Below the pieces are notes generated by a model. It did no database searches. It was not told the DNA's origin and saw only the letters and a program-made list of their open reading frames with translations. Positions 54,126 to 64,000 of a stretch of 64,000 nt of DNA are shown piece by piece. The DNA is from Castellaniella caeni NBRC 101664 (GTDB lineage Bacteria; Pseudomonadota; Gammaproteobacteria; Burkholderiales; Burkholderiaceae_B). Within the stretch, counting starts at the first letter, position 1, and each line of letters opens with the position of its first letter. The position numbers and the translations under genes were made by a program. The DNA is taken from the NCBI RefSeq assembly GCF_001592225.1, contig NZ_BCWN01000016.1, positions 1 to 64,000 on the forward strand, read 5' to 3'.

Positions 54126-55352
54126 TCAATTCATGAACCACTCCTTCATGCGCGTCAGAACGGACTTGACGGTGCCCTTCTGCTGCGCAACCTTGCGACC
54201 GCGGGCACGCTGCGTGCGCGCCTCGGTCAACAAACCCATGACTGTGGCAAAGCGCGGATTGCGCATGACATCAGCCAGACTGCCGTCGTAGACGGGCACG
54301 GCCACGCGCACCGGCTTGAGAAACACGTCCTCGGCCAGCTCGACCATGCCCGGCATGAGCGCGGTGCCCCCGGTGAGCACCACGCCGGACGACAGCAATT
54401 CTTCATACCCGGATTCGCGCACCACCTGCTGCACGAATCCGAACAACTCTTCCATGCGCGGCTCGATCACCGCGCCCAGGGCCTGGCGCTTGACGCTGCG
54501 GTTGGGCCGGTCGCCCAGGCCCGGCACTTCGATCACTTCCTCGGCGTCCACCAGCACCTGCTTGGCCACGCCGTAGCGCAGTTTGATTTCCTCGGCATCC
54601 GGCGTGGGCGTGCGCAACATGGCGGCGATATCGCTCGTGACCTGGTCGCCCGCGATGGGAATGACCGAGGTGTGGCGGATGGCCCCGCCGGTGTAGATGG
54701 CGATGTCGGTCGTGCCACCGCCGATGTCCACCAGCACCACGCCCAGCTCTTTTTCGTCCGCCGTCAGGCAGGCCAGACTGGAGGCGAGCGGCTGCAGGAT
54801 GAGATCCTGCACTTCCAGACCGCAGCGGCGCACGCACTTGACGATGTTCTGCGCCGCGCTGATCGCGCCGGTGACGATGTGCACGCGCACTTCCAGGCGC
54901 ATGCCGCTCATGCCGATCGGCTCGCGGATGTCTTCCTGGGCATCGACGATGAACTCCTGCGTGAGCACGTGCAACACTTTCTGGTCGGTGGGAATGTTCA
55001 CCGCCTTGGCCGTCTCGATCACGCGCTCGACGTCGGTGGCCGTCACTTCCTTGTCCTTGACCGCCACCATGCCGCTGGAATTGAAGCTGGTGATGTGACT
55101 GCCGGCGATGCCGGTGTAGACCTCGCGGATCTTGCAGTCGGCCATCAGTTCGGCTTCTTCAAGCGCGCGCTGGATGGAGTTGACGGTCGATTCGATGTTG
55201 ACGACCACGCCCTTGCGCATGCCTTCGGACTCATGCTGGCCCAGGCCGATGACCTCGAAGCCGCCATCGGGCAATATCTCGGCCACAACGGCCACCACCT
55301 TGCTGGTGCCGATATCGAGTGCAACGATCAGATCTTTGATGTCACGGGTCAT
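54126..55352 (-). CDS. ftsA: Cell division protein FtsA
   Basis: This 408-aa actin-like ATPase anchors FtsZ to the membrane. The phosphate-1 motif A-L-D-I-G-T-S-K, the phosphate-2 motif V-D-I-G-G-G-T-T-D-I-A and the adenosine motif V-L-T-G-G-T-A are readable. The C-terminal amphipathic helix (T-R-M-K-E-W-F-M) is the membrane-targeting sequence. It overlaps ftsQ by 4 bp. Confidence 0.98.
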   Translation of the reverse strand: MTRDIKDLIVALDIGTSKVVAVVAEILPDGGFEVIGLGQHESEGMRKGVVVNIESTVNSIQRALEEAELMADCKIREVYTGIAGSHITSFNSSGMVAVKDKEVTATDVERVIETAKAVNIPTDQKVLHVLTQEFIVDAQEDIREPIGMSGMRLEVRVHIVTGAISAAQNIVKCVRRCGLEVQDLILQPLASSLACLTADEKELGVVLVDIGGGTTDIAIYTGGAIRHTSVIPIAGDQVTSDIAAMLRTPTPDAEEIKLRYGVAKQVLVDAEEVIEVPGLGDRPNRSVKRQALGAVIEPRMEELFGFVQQVVRESGYEELLSSGVVLTGGTALMPGMVELAEDVFLKPVRVAVPVYDGSLADVMRNPRFATVMGLLTEARTQRARGRKVAQQKGTVKSVLTRMKEWFMN

Positions 55353-56152
55353 GGTTTGGAGGGTCGGGAAGTCGCAGTGGTTTCAGGGGCCAGCGTGATG
55401 GCGAATCCGTTGGGATAGCGCAAGTCGGCACTGGCAATCAGTCGGCCGCCCAGGCGCCGGGACAAATCCGGCCAAGCCTGAACGAAGCGTTGGATGCGGG
55501 CGGCAAAGGGCAGCGCCCCAGGGCGCCCGTGGGGGTCGGTGGCGTCGGCCGCCGGGTCGCGGCCCAGCGTCAGGTGCACGCCATCGGACAGGGACACCTC
55601 CCAGGCGTAGCGCGGCGAAAGCGTCGCCTCGCGCACGCTCAGGCCCAGCGGCGCGAACCAGCGGGCGATCTCGGCATAGCGCTGCACCACCAGCCGCTCG
55701 GAGCTGGCCGGGCCGTTGAGCTGCGGCAAATGCAGATCGTCGGGCAGTTCGCCCGGGTTGGCGGTGAACGCCTCGCCCCAGGTATTGATCATCTGGTTCT
55801 CGTTCCACAGCGCCAGCGGCTGCTGCTCTTCGATCTTCACCAGCAGGGTCGCGGGCCACACGCGGCGGATGGCGGCGTGGCGCACCCAGGGGGCTGTCTC
55901 GATGCGGTGGCGTACCTGGTCGAGGTTGAGCAGGAAGAAATTGCCATGCACCTGCCCGGCCAGCGCCGTCTGCAGGTTCAGCGGCGTGACGTATTGCAGG
56001 CTGCTGCCCGCCATGGGTTCGATCTCGATGCGGCTGATGGCGAAATACGGCCGCCGGATCACCCAGCTCACGAGCGCCGCCACCATGGCCAACACCGCCA
56101 GCAAAGCCAGCAGGTTGGCAATCAGGTTGGTGAGGCGGGCATCGGCAAACAC
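55349..56152 (-). CDS. ftsQ: Cell division protein FtsQ
   Basis: This 267-aa single-pass membrane protein recruits FtsL/FtsB to the divisome. It has a short cytoplasmic N-terminus, one transmembrane helix (~12-32) and a POTRA domain (~38-110, beginning F-A-I-S-R-I-E-I) before the FtsQ beta domain. It lies between ddl (16-bp gap) and ftsA (ATGA overlap). Confidence 0.94.
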   Translation of the reverse strand: MFADARLTNLIANLLALLAVLAMVAALVSWVIRRPYFAISRIEIEPMAGSSLQYVTPLNLQTALAGQVHGNFFLLNLDQVRHRIETAPWVRHAAIRRVWPATLLVKIEEQQPLALWNENQMINTWGEAFTANPGELPDDLHLPQLNGPASSERLVVQRYAEIARWFAPLGLSVREATLSPRYAWEVSLSDGVHLTLGRDPAADATDPHGRPGALPFAARIQRFVQAWPDLSRRLGGRLIASADLRYPNGFAITLAPETTATSRPSKP

Positions 56153-56167
56153 GTCGGTCTCTCTATC

Positions 56168-57111
56168 TCAATGGGCCAGGGGCGCGCGCACTTTACACCG
56201 GGCGGTGGCCAGAATGGCGACACACAGCTCGGCATAGCTCATGCCGTTGGCCTTGGCGCCCATGGGCACCAGCGAATGGCCGGTCATACCGGGCGACGTG
56301 TTCATCTCCAGCAGCCAGGGGCGGTTTTGCGCATCGAGCATGACGTCGGCGCGGCCCCAGCCCTCGCAGCCGAGGATGCGGTACGCCTGCACGCACAGCG
56401 CCTGCACCTGCCGCGCCAGGCTGTCGGGCAGCTGGGCGGGGCAGATGTACTGCGTCTCGTCGGAAACGTACTTGTGTTCGTAGTCGTAGTTGCCCTGGGG
56501 CGCGATGATCTCGATGACGGGCAAGGCACGCGCGTCGTCCCCTGTGCCCAGGATCGGCACCGTCAGCTCGCGCCCGCGGATGAACTGTTCCGCCAGGGCG
56601 CAATCGTCGTGCTGGCAGGCCAGAGCCAGCGCCTGCGGCAGCTGGGCCGCGGACTCGACCCGCGTCAGGCCCAGGGTCGAGCCTTCGTGGGCGGGCTTGA
56701 CGATGAGCGGCAAGCCCAGGTCGTCCGCCAGGCCATCCAGAGGCGACTGGCTGTTCAGCATGGCAAAGCGCGGCGTGGGCAGGCCATGCTGCAGCCACAG
56801 GTGCTTGGTGGCAATCTTGTCCATGGCCAGCCCCGAGGCCAGCGGGCCGCTGCCGGTGTAGGGGATGCGCAGCAGTTCAAGCGCCCCCTGCACCGTGCCG
56901 TCCTCGCCAAAGCGCCCGTGCAGGGCGATGAAGACGCGCTCGAAATCCGCCGCCGCCAGCTCGGCCAGCGACTGGCGCCCCGTGTCGAACAGATGCGCAT
57001 CCACGCCCGCTTCACGCAGGGCGGCGCATACCCCGGCGCCGGACATGAGCGACACCTCGCGCTCGGCGGAGACCCCGCCGTAGAGCACGCCGACGCGGCC
57101 AAAAGATGTGG

Positions 57112-57115
<4 letters not shown>
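56168..57115 (-). CDS. ddl: D-alanine--D-alanine ligase
   Basis: This 315-aa ATP-grasp enzyme makes the D-Ala-D-Ala dipeptide for MurF. It has the N-terminal [11 protein letters not shown] loop, H-G-R-F-G-E-D-G, the K-P-A-H-E-G-S ATP loop and the late E-M-N-T-S-P-G-M-T motif. The DdlB-type position inside the dcw cluster is standard. Its start overlaps the murC stop by 4 bp. Confidence 0.97.
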
Positions 57116-58514
<1,399 letters not shown>

Positions 58515-58518
<4 letters not shown>

Positions 58519-59588
58519 GCCGATTCCTCTTTGCTGTGGACGCAGGCTTCGGCGATGAGCTGCGCAGCGTTCAGACTTGAATGTTCGTGGGCGTGGGCCG
58601 CCACCTGGGCCAGTTCGGCTCGCGTGCGCGCCGCCAGCCACTGCGCCAGCCCGGCGGCGTCGAGTGTGGCCTGAGGCATCATCCAGCCGCCCCCGCACTC
58701 CGACAGATAGCGGGCGTTGGCGGTCTGGTGGTCGTCGATGGCGCCGGGCAGCGGGATGAACAGCGCGGCCACGCCGACCGCGGCCACCTCGGCCACCGTC
58801 ATGGCGCCCGCCCGGCAGACCACGAGATCGGCGTCGGCCAGGGCCTGCGCCATGTCGTCGATGAAGGCCGACACCTGGGCACGCAGGCCCAGGCGGGCAT
58901 AGTGTGCCCGCACCTTGTCGGCATGGCGCTCACCCGCCTGATGGTGCACATCGATGCGCGCCTCGGCGGGCAGGCGGGCCAGCGCCTCGGGCACCAGATC
59001 ATTGATGCTGGCCGCCCCCTGGCTGCCGCCCAGCACCAGCAGACGCAGCGGCCCCTGGCGTCCGGCGTAGCGCTGCGCGGCGGGCGTCACCGCCGTCAGG
59101 GCGGCGCGCACCGGATTGCCCACCATCAGTGCCCCCGGCAGCGTCCCTGGAAAGCCGGTGAGCGCGCGGCGGGCAAAGCGCGCCAGCAGGCGGTTGGCCG
59201 TGCCCGCCACGGCATTCTGCTCGTGGATGACCATGGGGATACCGCTCAGACGGGCCATGAGCCCGCCGGGCACGGCGGCATAACCGCCCATGCCCAGGAC
59301 GACGTCGGGCCGCCGCGCGCGCAGCAGGCGGCGCACCTGCAGGCAGGCGGCGCCCAGCGTGAACGGCAGCTTGAGCAAGGCCGACAGGCCCTTGCCGCGC
59401 ACGCCGCCGAAACGCAGCGGCAGCAGCTCGATGCCGCGGGCCGGCACCAGGCGGCCTTCCATGCGCTCTGGGTTGCCCAGCCACAGCACCTGCCAGCCTT
59501 GGCCGCGCAGGACTTCAGCCACTGCCAGGCCGGGCATGATGTGCCCGCCCGTGCCGCCCGCCATGATGAGGATCACAGGCTGTGTCAT
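58515..59588 (-). CDS. murG: Undecaprenyl-PP-MurNAc-pentapeptide GlcNAc transferase MurG
   Basis: This 357-aa GT28 enzyme converts lipid I to lipid II on the inner face of the membrane. The N-terminal G-G-T-G-G-H-I loop and the C-terminal UDP-GlcNAc site (G-G-S-Q-G-A and [10 protein letters not shown]) are clear. Start 59588 overlaps the ftsW stop (ATGA). Confidence 0.98.
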
Positions 59589-60778
59589 CGCCGTTTCCCC
59601 CGCATCATGCAGCGCGTCTCGTAGTCCACGCGCAACAGCAAGGCGATCGCCATCAGATTGAGCACGATCCCCGACCCCCCGTAGCTGACCAGCGGCAGCG
59701 TGAGCCCCTTGGTGGGCAGCAGGCCCACGCAGACCCCCACGTTGATGAAGGCCTGCACGCCCATCCACAGCGCCACGCCCTGGGCCACCAGGCCGTCGAA
59801 AACGCGTTCGAGCACCATGGCCTGACGCGCGATCTCGAAGCCGCGCAGCACCAGGAAGGCGAAGACGGCGATCAAGCACAGCACGCCCACGAAGCCCAGC
59901 TCTTCGCCGATCACGGCGACGATGAAGTCGGTGTGCGCCTCGGGCAGGTAGTGCAGTTTCTCGATGCTCGAGCCCAGTCCCACACCGAACCATTCGCCGC
60001 GCCCCAGGGCGATGAGGGAGTGCGAGAGCTGGTAGGCGCTGCCGTAGGCATTGTCCGGATTCCAGGGGTCGAGATAGACGAAAAGCCGCTCGCGGCGCCA
60101 GGGCGACAGCCAGATGAGCAGCAGAAAGGCCGACATCACGATGCCCAGCAGGGTGGAGAACAGCTTCAGATTGATGCCGCCAATGAAGAGAATGCCCACG
60201 GCAATGGCGCCGATGACGATGGACGCGCCCAGGTCGGGCTCCATCAGCAGCAGCAGGCCCGAGGCGCCCAGGGCCAGGGCCATCGGCATGAAGCCGCGCC
60301 AGAAGCCTTGCAGGTGTGCGCGCTTGCGTACGACGTAGTCGGCGGCGTACAGGATGACGGCCAGCTTCATGAGCTCGGACGGCTGGAAGTTGATCGGCCC
60401 CAGCGGCAGCCAGCGGCGCGCGCCGTTGACCTCGCGGCCGATGCCCGGCACCAGCACCACCAGCAGCAGGAACAGCGAGACGATGAACAGCGGCAGGGCA
60501 AGCTTTCCCCAGACGCGCATCGGCATGCTCGCCGCGCACAGCGCCGCCAGCAGGCCGATGAGGATGAAGACCGCATGGCGTCCGACGAAGTAGAAGCGGC
60601 CATAGCTTTCATAGCGCGGGCCGTCGGCCAGCGCGATCGAGGCCGAATACACCATCAGCAGGCCGAACAGCACCAGCGCCGTCACCGCCACGATGAGGCC
60701 GACGTCCACGCTGGGCATGGTCGTGCGCCCGGGGCGTACGGCGTTCAGGCTGGCGCTGAGTTCACCGAGCATGCTCAT
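59585..60778 (-). CDS. ftsW: Septal peptidoglycan glycosyltransferase FtsW
   Basis: This 397-aa SEDS-family polymerase has about ten transmembrane helices. It shows the family motifs [15 protein letters not shown], the catalytic-region E-P-D-L-G and P-L-V-S-Y-G-G-S. It polymerises lipid II at the septum with FtsI. Start 60778 gives ~40 cytoplasmic residues before helix 1 and overlaps the murD stop (ATGA). Confidence 0.97.
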   Translation of the reverse strand: MSMLGELSASLNAVRPGRTTMPSVDVGLIVAVTALVLFGLLMVYSASIALADGPRYESYGRFYFVGRHAVFILIGLLAALCAASMPMRVWGKLALPLFIVSLFLLLVVLVPGIGREVNGARRWLPLGPINFQPSELMKLAVILYAADYVVRKRAHLQGFWRGFMPMALALGASGLLLLMEPDLGASIVIGAIAVGILFIGGINLKLFSTLLGIVMSAFLLLIWLSPWRRERLFVYLDPWNPDNAYGSAYQLSHSLIALGRGEWFGVGLGSSIEKLHYLPEAHTDFIVAVIGEELGFVGVLCLIAVFAFLVLRGFEIARQAMVLERVFDGLVAQGVALWMGVQAFINVGVCVGLLPTKGLTLPLVSYGGSGIVLNLMAIALLLRVDYETRCMMRGKRR

Positions 60779-62304
60779 GCGACCTCCCCCTGATCCGCCG
60801 CCAACTCGCGCACCGCCTCGACGAAGCAGGCGCTGCGGTGGGCGTAGTTGCGAAACATGTCCATGCTGGCGCAGGCGGGCGACAGCAGCACGGCATCGCC
60901 CGCCTGCGCCAAGGCGAACCCCCGGCGCACGGCGTCTTCCAGCGTCGGGCACGCCTCGAGCGGCACATCGCAGGCCGACAGGGCCTGGCCAATGCGCGGG
61001 CCGTCCTGGCCGATGAGCAGCACGGCGCGCGCATGGGCGCGCACCGCGGGTGCCAGCGGCGAAAAATCCTGGCCTTTGCCCAGGCCGCCCGCGATCAGCA
61101 CGACGCGGCGCCCCAGGCCCTGCAGGGCCGCCAGCGTGGCGCCCACGTTGGTGCCCTTGCTGTCATCGATGAAATCAACCTCGGCGACCGTGCGCACCAG
61201 TTCGGTGCGGTGGGCCTCGCCGCGATACGTACGCAAGGCGTGCAGCATCCGCGCCCAGTCCAGGCCGATGGCCGCACCCAGGGCCAGGGCCGCCAGGGCG
61301 TTCAGGGCGTTGTGCTGCCCGCGGATCAGCAGCGCCTCGGCGGGCATCAGGGCCTGCGCCGGCGCCGCCGGGCACGTAGCCACGTGCCCGGCTTGCGCGG
61401 CCTTGCGGCGCGACCCGCCGACGGGCGGCGCCGTCTCTGCCTCGGGTGCCCAGGCCAGCCAGGACAGGCCGTTTTGCACGAGCAGTCCCAGGTCGCCGGC
61501 CAAAACAGGCGCGTCCTGGCCAAAGCTGCGCACGCGCACGTCCGCCACGTCATCGACCATGGCGCGCACCCAGGCGTCGTCGCGGTTAATGACCTGTACC
61601 CGCGTCATCCCCAGCAGCCGCGCCTTGGCGGCGGCATACGCCTGCATCGAACCATGCCAGTCCAGGTGATCCTGCGTCAGGTTGAGCACCACGGCGGCAT
61701 CGGCCTGCAGCGAACGGGTGGTTTCCAGCTGGAAGCTGGAGAGTTCCAGCACCCAGACCTCGGGCAGATCGTCTTGTTCGAGGGCCTCGCGCAGGCTGAG
61801 CAGGGCCGCCGGGCTGATGTTGCCCGCCGCGCGCACACGCCGCCCGCAGCCCTGTGCCAGATGGCGCACGAGCGACGTGACGGTGGTCTTGCCGTTGGTG
61901 CCCGTGACGGCCACCACGGCAGGCGCATAGCCCTGCGCGCGCAGATCGGCCAGGGCGCGCGCAAAAAGCTCGATCTCGCCGATGACATCGATGCCGCGCG
62001 CGCGCGCCGCCGCCAGCAGGGCGGCCACCGGCGCCTCGTGGGGGTTGAGCCCGGGGCTGAGCACCAGCGTGTGTACACCTTCCAGGGCCGCGGCTTGCAG
62101 CGCATCCGGCCCCAGGTGCAGCTCGGCCTCGACGCCCTGCGCCTGCAAGGTGGCCAGCCCGCCCGGCTGCGTCCGGGTGTCGAGCACACGCAGGCGCGCG
62201 CCTCGGGCCGCGCACCAGCAAGCGGCGGCCACGCCGGTCTCGCCCAGCCCCATGATCAGGGTCAGGCCGTCCTGGCGCAGCGAGGGGAAGGTCGTCGTAT
62301 TCAT
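60775..62304 (-). CDS. murD: UDP-N-acetylmuramoyl-L-alanine--D-glutamate ligase MurD
   Basis: This 509-aa Mur ligase adds D-Glu. The ATP motif T-G-T-N-G-K-T-T is at residues 134-141 and D-S-K-G-T-N-V appears later. It is longer than E. coli MurD (438) mainly through an Ala/Pro-rich, low-complexity insertion at about residues 285-320 in the central domain. Coupled to mraY and ftsW by 4-bp overlaps. Confidence 0.97.
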   Translation of the reverse strand: MNTTTFPSLRQDGLTLIMGLGETGVAAACWCAARGARLRVLDTRTQPGGLATLQAQGVEAELHLGPDALQAAALEGVHTLVLSPGLNPHEAPVAALLAAARARGIDVIGEIELFARALADLRAQGYAPAVVAVTGTNGKTTVTSLVRHLAQGCGRRVRAAGNISPAALLSLREALEQDDLPEVWVLELSSFQLETTRSLQADAAVVLNLTQDHLDWHGSMQAYAAAKARLLGMTRVQVINRDDAWVRAMVDDVADVRVRSFGQDAPVLAGDLGLLVQNGLSWLAWAPEAETAPPVGGSRRKAAQAGHVATCPAAPAQALMPAEALLIRGQHNALNALAALALGAAIGLDWARMLHALRTYRGEAHRTELVRTVAEVDFIDDSKGTNVGATLAALQGLGRRVVLIAGGLGKGQDFSPLAPAVRAHARAVLLIGQDGPRIGQALSACDVPLEACPTLEDAVRRGFALAQAGDAVLLSPACASMDMFRNYAHRSACFVEAVRELAADQGEVA

Positions 62305-63473
62305 CGCAGTTTCAGACTCGACAGGCCGATCAGCACCAGCATCATGGTGATGATCCAGAAGCGCACCACGACCTGGGTTTCTTTCCAGCCACTGACCTCG
62401 AAATGATGATGCAAGGGTGCCATGCGGAAAATCCGCCGCCCCTCGCCGTAACGTTTCTTGGTGTATTTGAACCAGCTCACCTGCAACATCACCGACAGGG
62501 TCTCGACGACGAATACCCCGCCCATGATGAAGAGCACGATTTCCTGGCGCACGATGACGGCAATGGCGCCCAGCGCACCGCCCAGGGCCAGCGCCCCCAC
62601 GTCGCCCATGAACACCTGGGCCGGATACGTGTTGAACCACAGAAAAGCCAGACCGGCCCCGGCGATGGCCGCGCACAGCACCATCAGCTCGGAGGCGCCG
62701 GGAATGTACGGAAACAGCAGATACTTCGAGTAATCGACGCGCCCCACCACGTAGGCGAAGATCCCCAGTGCGGAGCCGATCATCACCGTGGGCATGATGG
62801 CCAGGCCATCGAGCCCATCGGTGAGATTGACGGCATTGCTGGTGCCGACGATGACCAGCCACGTCAGGGTGAAAAAGCCCAGCACCCCCAGCGGATAGCT
62901 GACGGTCTTGAAAAACGGCACGATCAGGTCGGCGCGCGCGGGCAGCGGCTGGGTGAAGCCGCTGAAGACCCAGTCGCGGAACAGCGGCCATAGTTCGGTA
63001 TTGGCGGGCACCGAGACGGCAAAACTGAGATAGATGGCGGCCACGGCGCCGATCAGGGCCTGCCAGAAGAATTTCTGCCGGGCGGGCATGCCTTCGGGGT
63101 CGTGATGCACCACCTTGCGATAGTCGTCGGCCCAGCCGATCCAGCCAAAGCCGAACGTGACTAGCAGCACGACCCAGACGAAGCGGTTCGTCCAGTCGGC
63201 CCACAGCAGCGTGCTGATGCCGATGGCGATCAGGATGAGCGCCCCGCCCATGGTGGGCGTGCCGTTCTTGGCCAGGTGGGTTTGCGGGCCATAGCTGCGC
63301 ACGGCCTGGCCGATCTTCAGCTCGGTCAGGCGACGGATCAGCCAAGGCCCGGCCAGCAGCCCGATGGCCAGTGCCGTGGCGCTGGCCAGCAGCGCACGGA
63401 AGGTGATGTACTCCACCACGCCAAAGGCGCGGAAGTGATGGTCTGCCAGCCAGCGCGCCAGTTCAAGCAGCAT
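62301..63473 (-). CDS. mraY: Phospho-MurNAc-pentapeptide transferase MraY
   Basis: This 390-aa ten-helix membrane enzyme forms lipid I. Catalytic aspartates lie in G-W-I-G-W-A-D-D-Y and N-L-T-D-G-L-D-G-L, and the H-H-H-F-E motif is near the C-terminus. The ATG at 63473 is preceded by AGAGG at 6 nt and gives the family N-terminus M-L-L-E-L; an ATG at 63479 is less likely. It overlaps the murF 3' end by 11 nt. Confidence 0.97.
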   Translation of the reverse strand: MLLELARWLADHHFRAFGVVEYITFRALLASATALAIGLLAGPWLIRRLTELKIGQAVRSYGPQTHLAKNGTPTMGGALILIAIGISTLLWADWTNRFVWVVLLVTFGFGWIGWADDYRKVVHHDPEGMPARQKFFWQALIGAVAAIYLSFAVSVPANTELWPLFRDWVFSGFTQPLPARADLIVPFFKTVSYPLGVLGFFTLTWLVIVGTSNAVNLTDGLDGLAIMPTVMIGSALGIFAYVVGRVDYSKYLLFPYIPGASELMVLCAAIAGAGLAFLWFNTYPAQVFMGDVGALALGGALGAIAVIVRQEIVLFIMGGVFVVETLSVMLQVSWFKYTKKRYGEGRRIFRMAPLHHHFEVSGWKETQVVVRFWIITMMLVLIGLSSLKLR

Positions 63474-64000
63474 GATCATCCTCTCCGCAGGCGCCATTGG
63501 CATGCAGGGCGTCCACCACGCGCTCCATGCGCATGCTGCGCGAACCCTTGACCAGGATGTGGCCCGGACGCGCGGCCAGCAGCACGGGCAGCAAGGCGTC
63601 GAGCGTCTCGAAGGCCTGGGCCGAGGCTCCGAAGGCGCGCGCGGCCTGCGCCGACGCCGCCCCCAGGCTCAGCAGCAAATCGATGCCGCATTGGCGCGCG
63701 TAGGCTCCGACCTCGGCGTGCATGGCCGGGCCCTGGTCGCCTACCTCGCCCATGTCGCCCAGCACCAGAATCCGCCGCCCGTCCAGTCCGGCCAGCACGT
63801 CGATGGCGGCCCGGACGGAATCCGGGTTGGCGTTGTAGGTGTCGTTGATGAGCTGGAAGCCGTCGGGCAGGGTCTCGGGCTGCATGCGGCCGCCCACGGG
63901 CCGGAAGGCTTCCAGTCCGCGGACGATGACGCCCAGCGAGGCCCCCGCCGCCCAGGCGCTGGCGGCGGCGGCCAGGGCGTTGCGCAGGTTGTGGCGCCCG
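63463..64000 (-). CDS. murF: MurF (UDP-MurNAc-tripeptide--D-Ala-D-Ala ligase), C-terminal part, cut by the window edge
   Basis: Only the last ~178 codons are inside the window. The visible part starts in the [11 protein letters not shown] segment that begins the C-terminal half of the central domain. It continues through [11 protein letters not shown] and L-G-D-M-G-E-V-G to G-S-R-S-M-R-M-E, all typical of MurF. The N-terminus and P-loop lie beyond position 64000. mraY starts inside its last codons. Confidence 0.95.
   Translation of the reverse strand, partial: GRHNLRNALAAAASAWAAGASLGVIVRGLEAFRPVGGRMQPETLPDGFQLINDTYNANPDSVRAAIDVLAGLDGRRILVLGDMGEVGDQGPAMHAEVGAYARQCGIDLLLSLGAASAQAARAFGASAQAFETLDALLPVLLAARPGHILVKGSRSMRMERVVDALHANGACGEDDHAA

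Noticed and set aside
60775-63345. Extension of the murD frame upstream through most of mraY (856 codons)
   Set aside because: The upstream part is an out-of-frame reading of mraY. The true murD start at 62304 overlaps the mraY stop and gives the family N-terminus.

Overview
The window is GC-rich and densely packed chromosomal DNA. It contains no insertion sequence, phage gene, CRISPR array or rRNA. Gene content and order (murF-mraY-murD-ftsW-murG-murC-ddl-ftsQ-ftsA-ftsZ-lpxC, then a DUF721 gene, an M23 peptidase gene and secA) point to a betaproteobacterium of the order Burkholderiales. The Bordetella/Achromobacter/Castellaniella side (Alcaligenaceae) is my inference from protein resemblance and is not proven.

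Left part (1-31 kb, mixed housekeeping): a methionine ABC importer (metN-metI-metQ); recC-recB-recD in one operon; a TerC/CBS/CorC membrane protein behind a structured leader; a divergent qorB / HxlR-regulator pair followed by arsC and arsB; a split-barrel flavin-type protein divergent from msrP-msrQ; a DedA protein with an MFS transporter; a lone tRNA-Lys(UUU) with a recognisable promoter and terminator hairpin; a metallophosphoesterase; a GH31-family protein whose acid/base residue appears to be lost; mnmC; an inositol-monophosphatase-family gene overlapping an M20 amidohydrolase; and yciA-mgtE.

Middle part (30.7-47.2 kb): an almost unbroken minus-strand operon of 20 genes that I identify as an aryl polyene (APE) pigment cluster. 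It runs lipoprotein, methyltransferase, chain-length factor, acyltransferase, two ACPs, membrane protein, aryl-acid ligase, dehydratase, glycosyltransferase-acyltransferase fusion, thioesterase, LolA-like protein, MMPL exporter, DUF3261 lipoprotein, ketosynthase, dehydratase, ketoreductase, ketosynthase, phosphopantetheinyl transferase and a distal lipoprotein. Twelve junctions are 4-bp ATGA stop/start overlaps, so expression is probably strongly translationally coupled. Together the genes would activate an aromatic acid, extend it with malonyl units into a conjugated polyene on two dedicated ACPs, and attach the chain to a glycolipid-like anchor. The product would then be moved to the outer membrane by an MMPL/LolA-like/lipoprotein export set. 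No ammonia-lyase and no transcription regulator is present inside it. A near-consensus extended -10 promoter and a hairpin leader lie upstream.

Right part (47.3-64 kb): secA, an M23 peptidase, a dciA-type gene, lpxC and the division/cell-wall (dcw) cluster, all on the minus strand except dciA. The window ends inside murF.

The most interesting points are the complete, coupled APE operon with its own PPTase and a terminal lipoprotein; the multi-helix leader RNA before the TerC-family gene; the apparently inactive GH31 protein; and the coupling of an HxlR redox-type regulator to arsenic genes.
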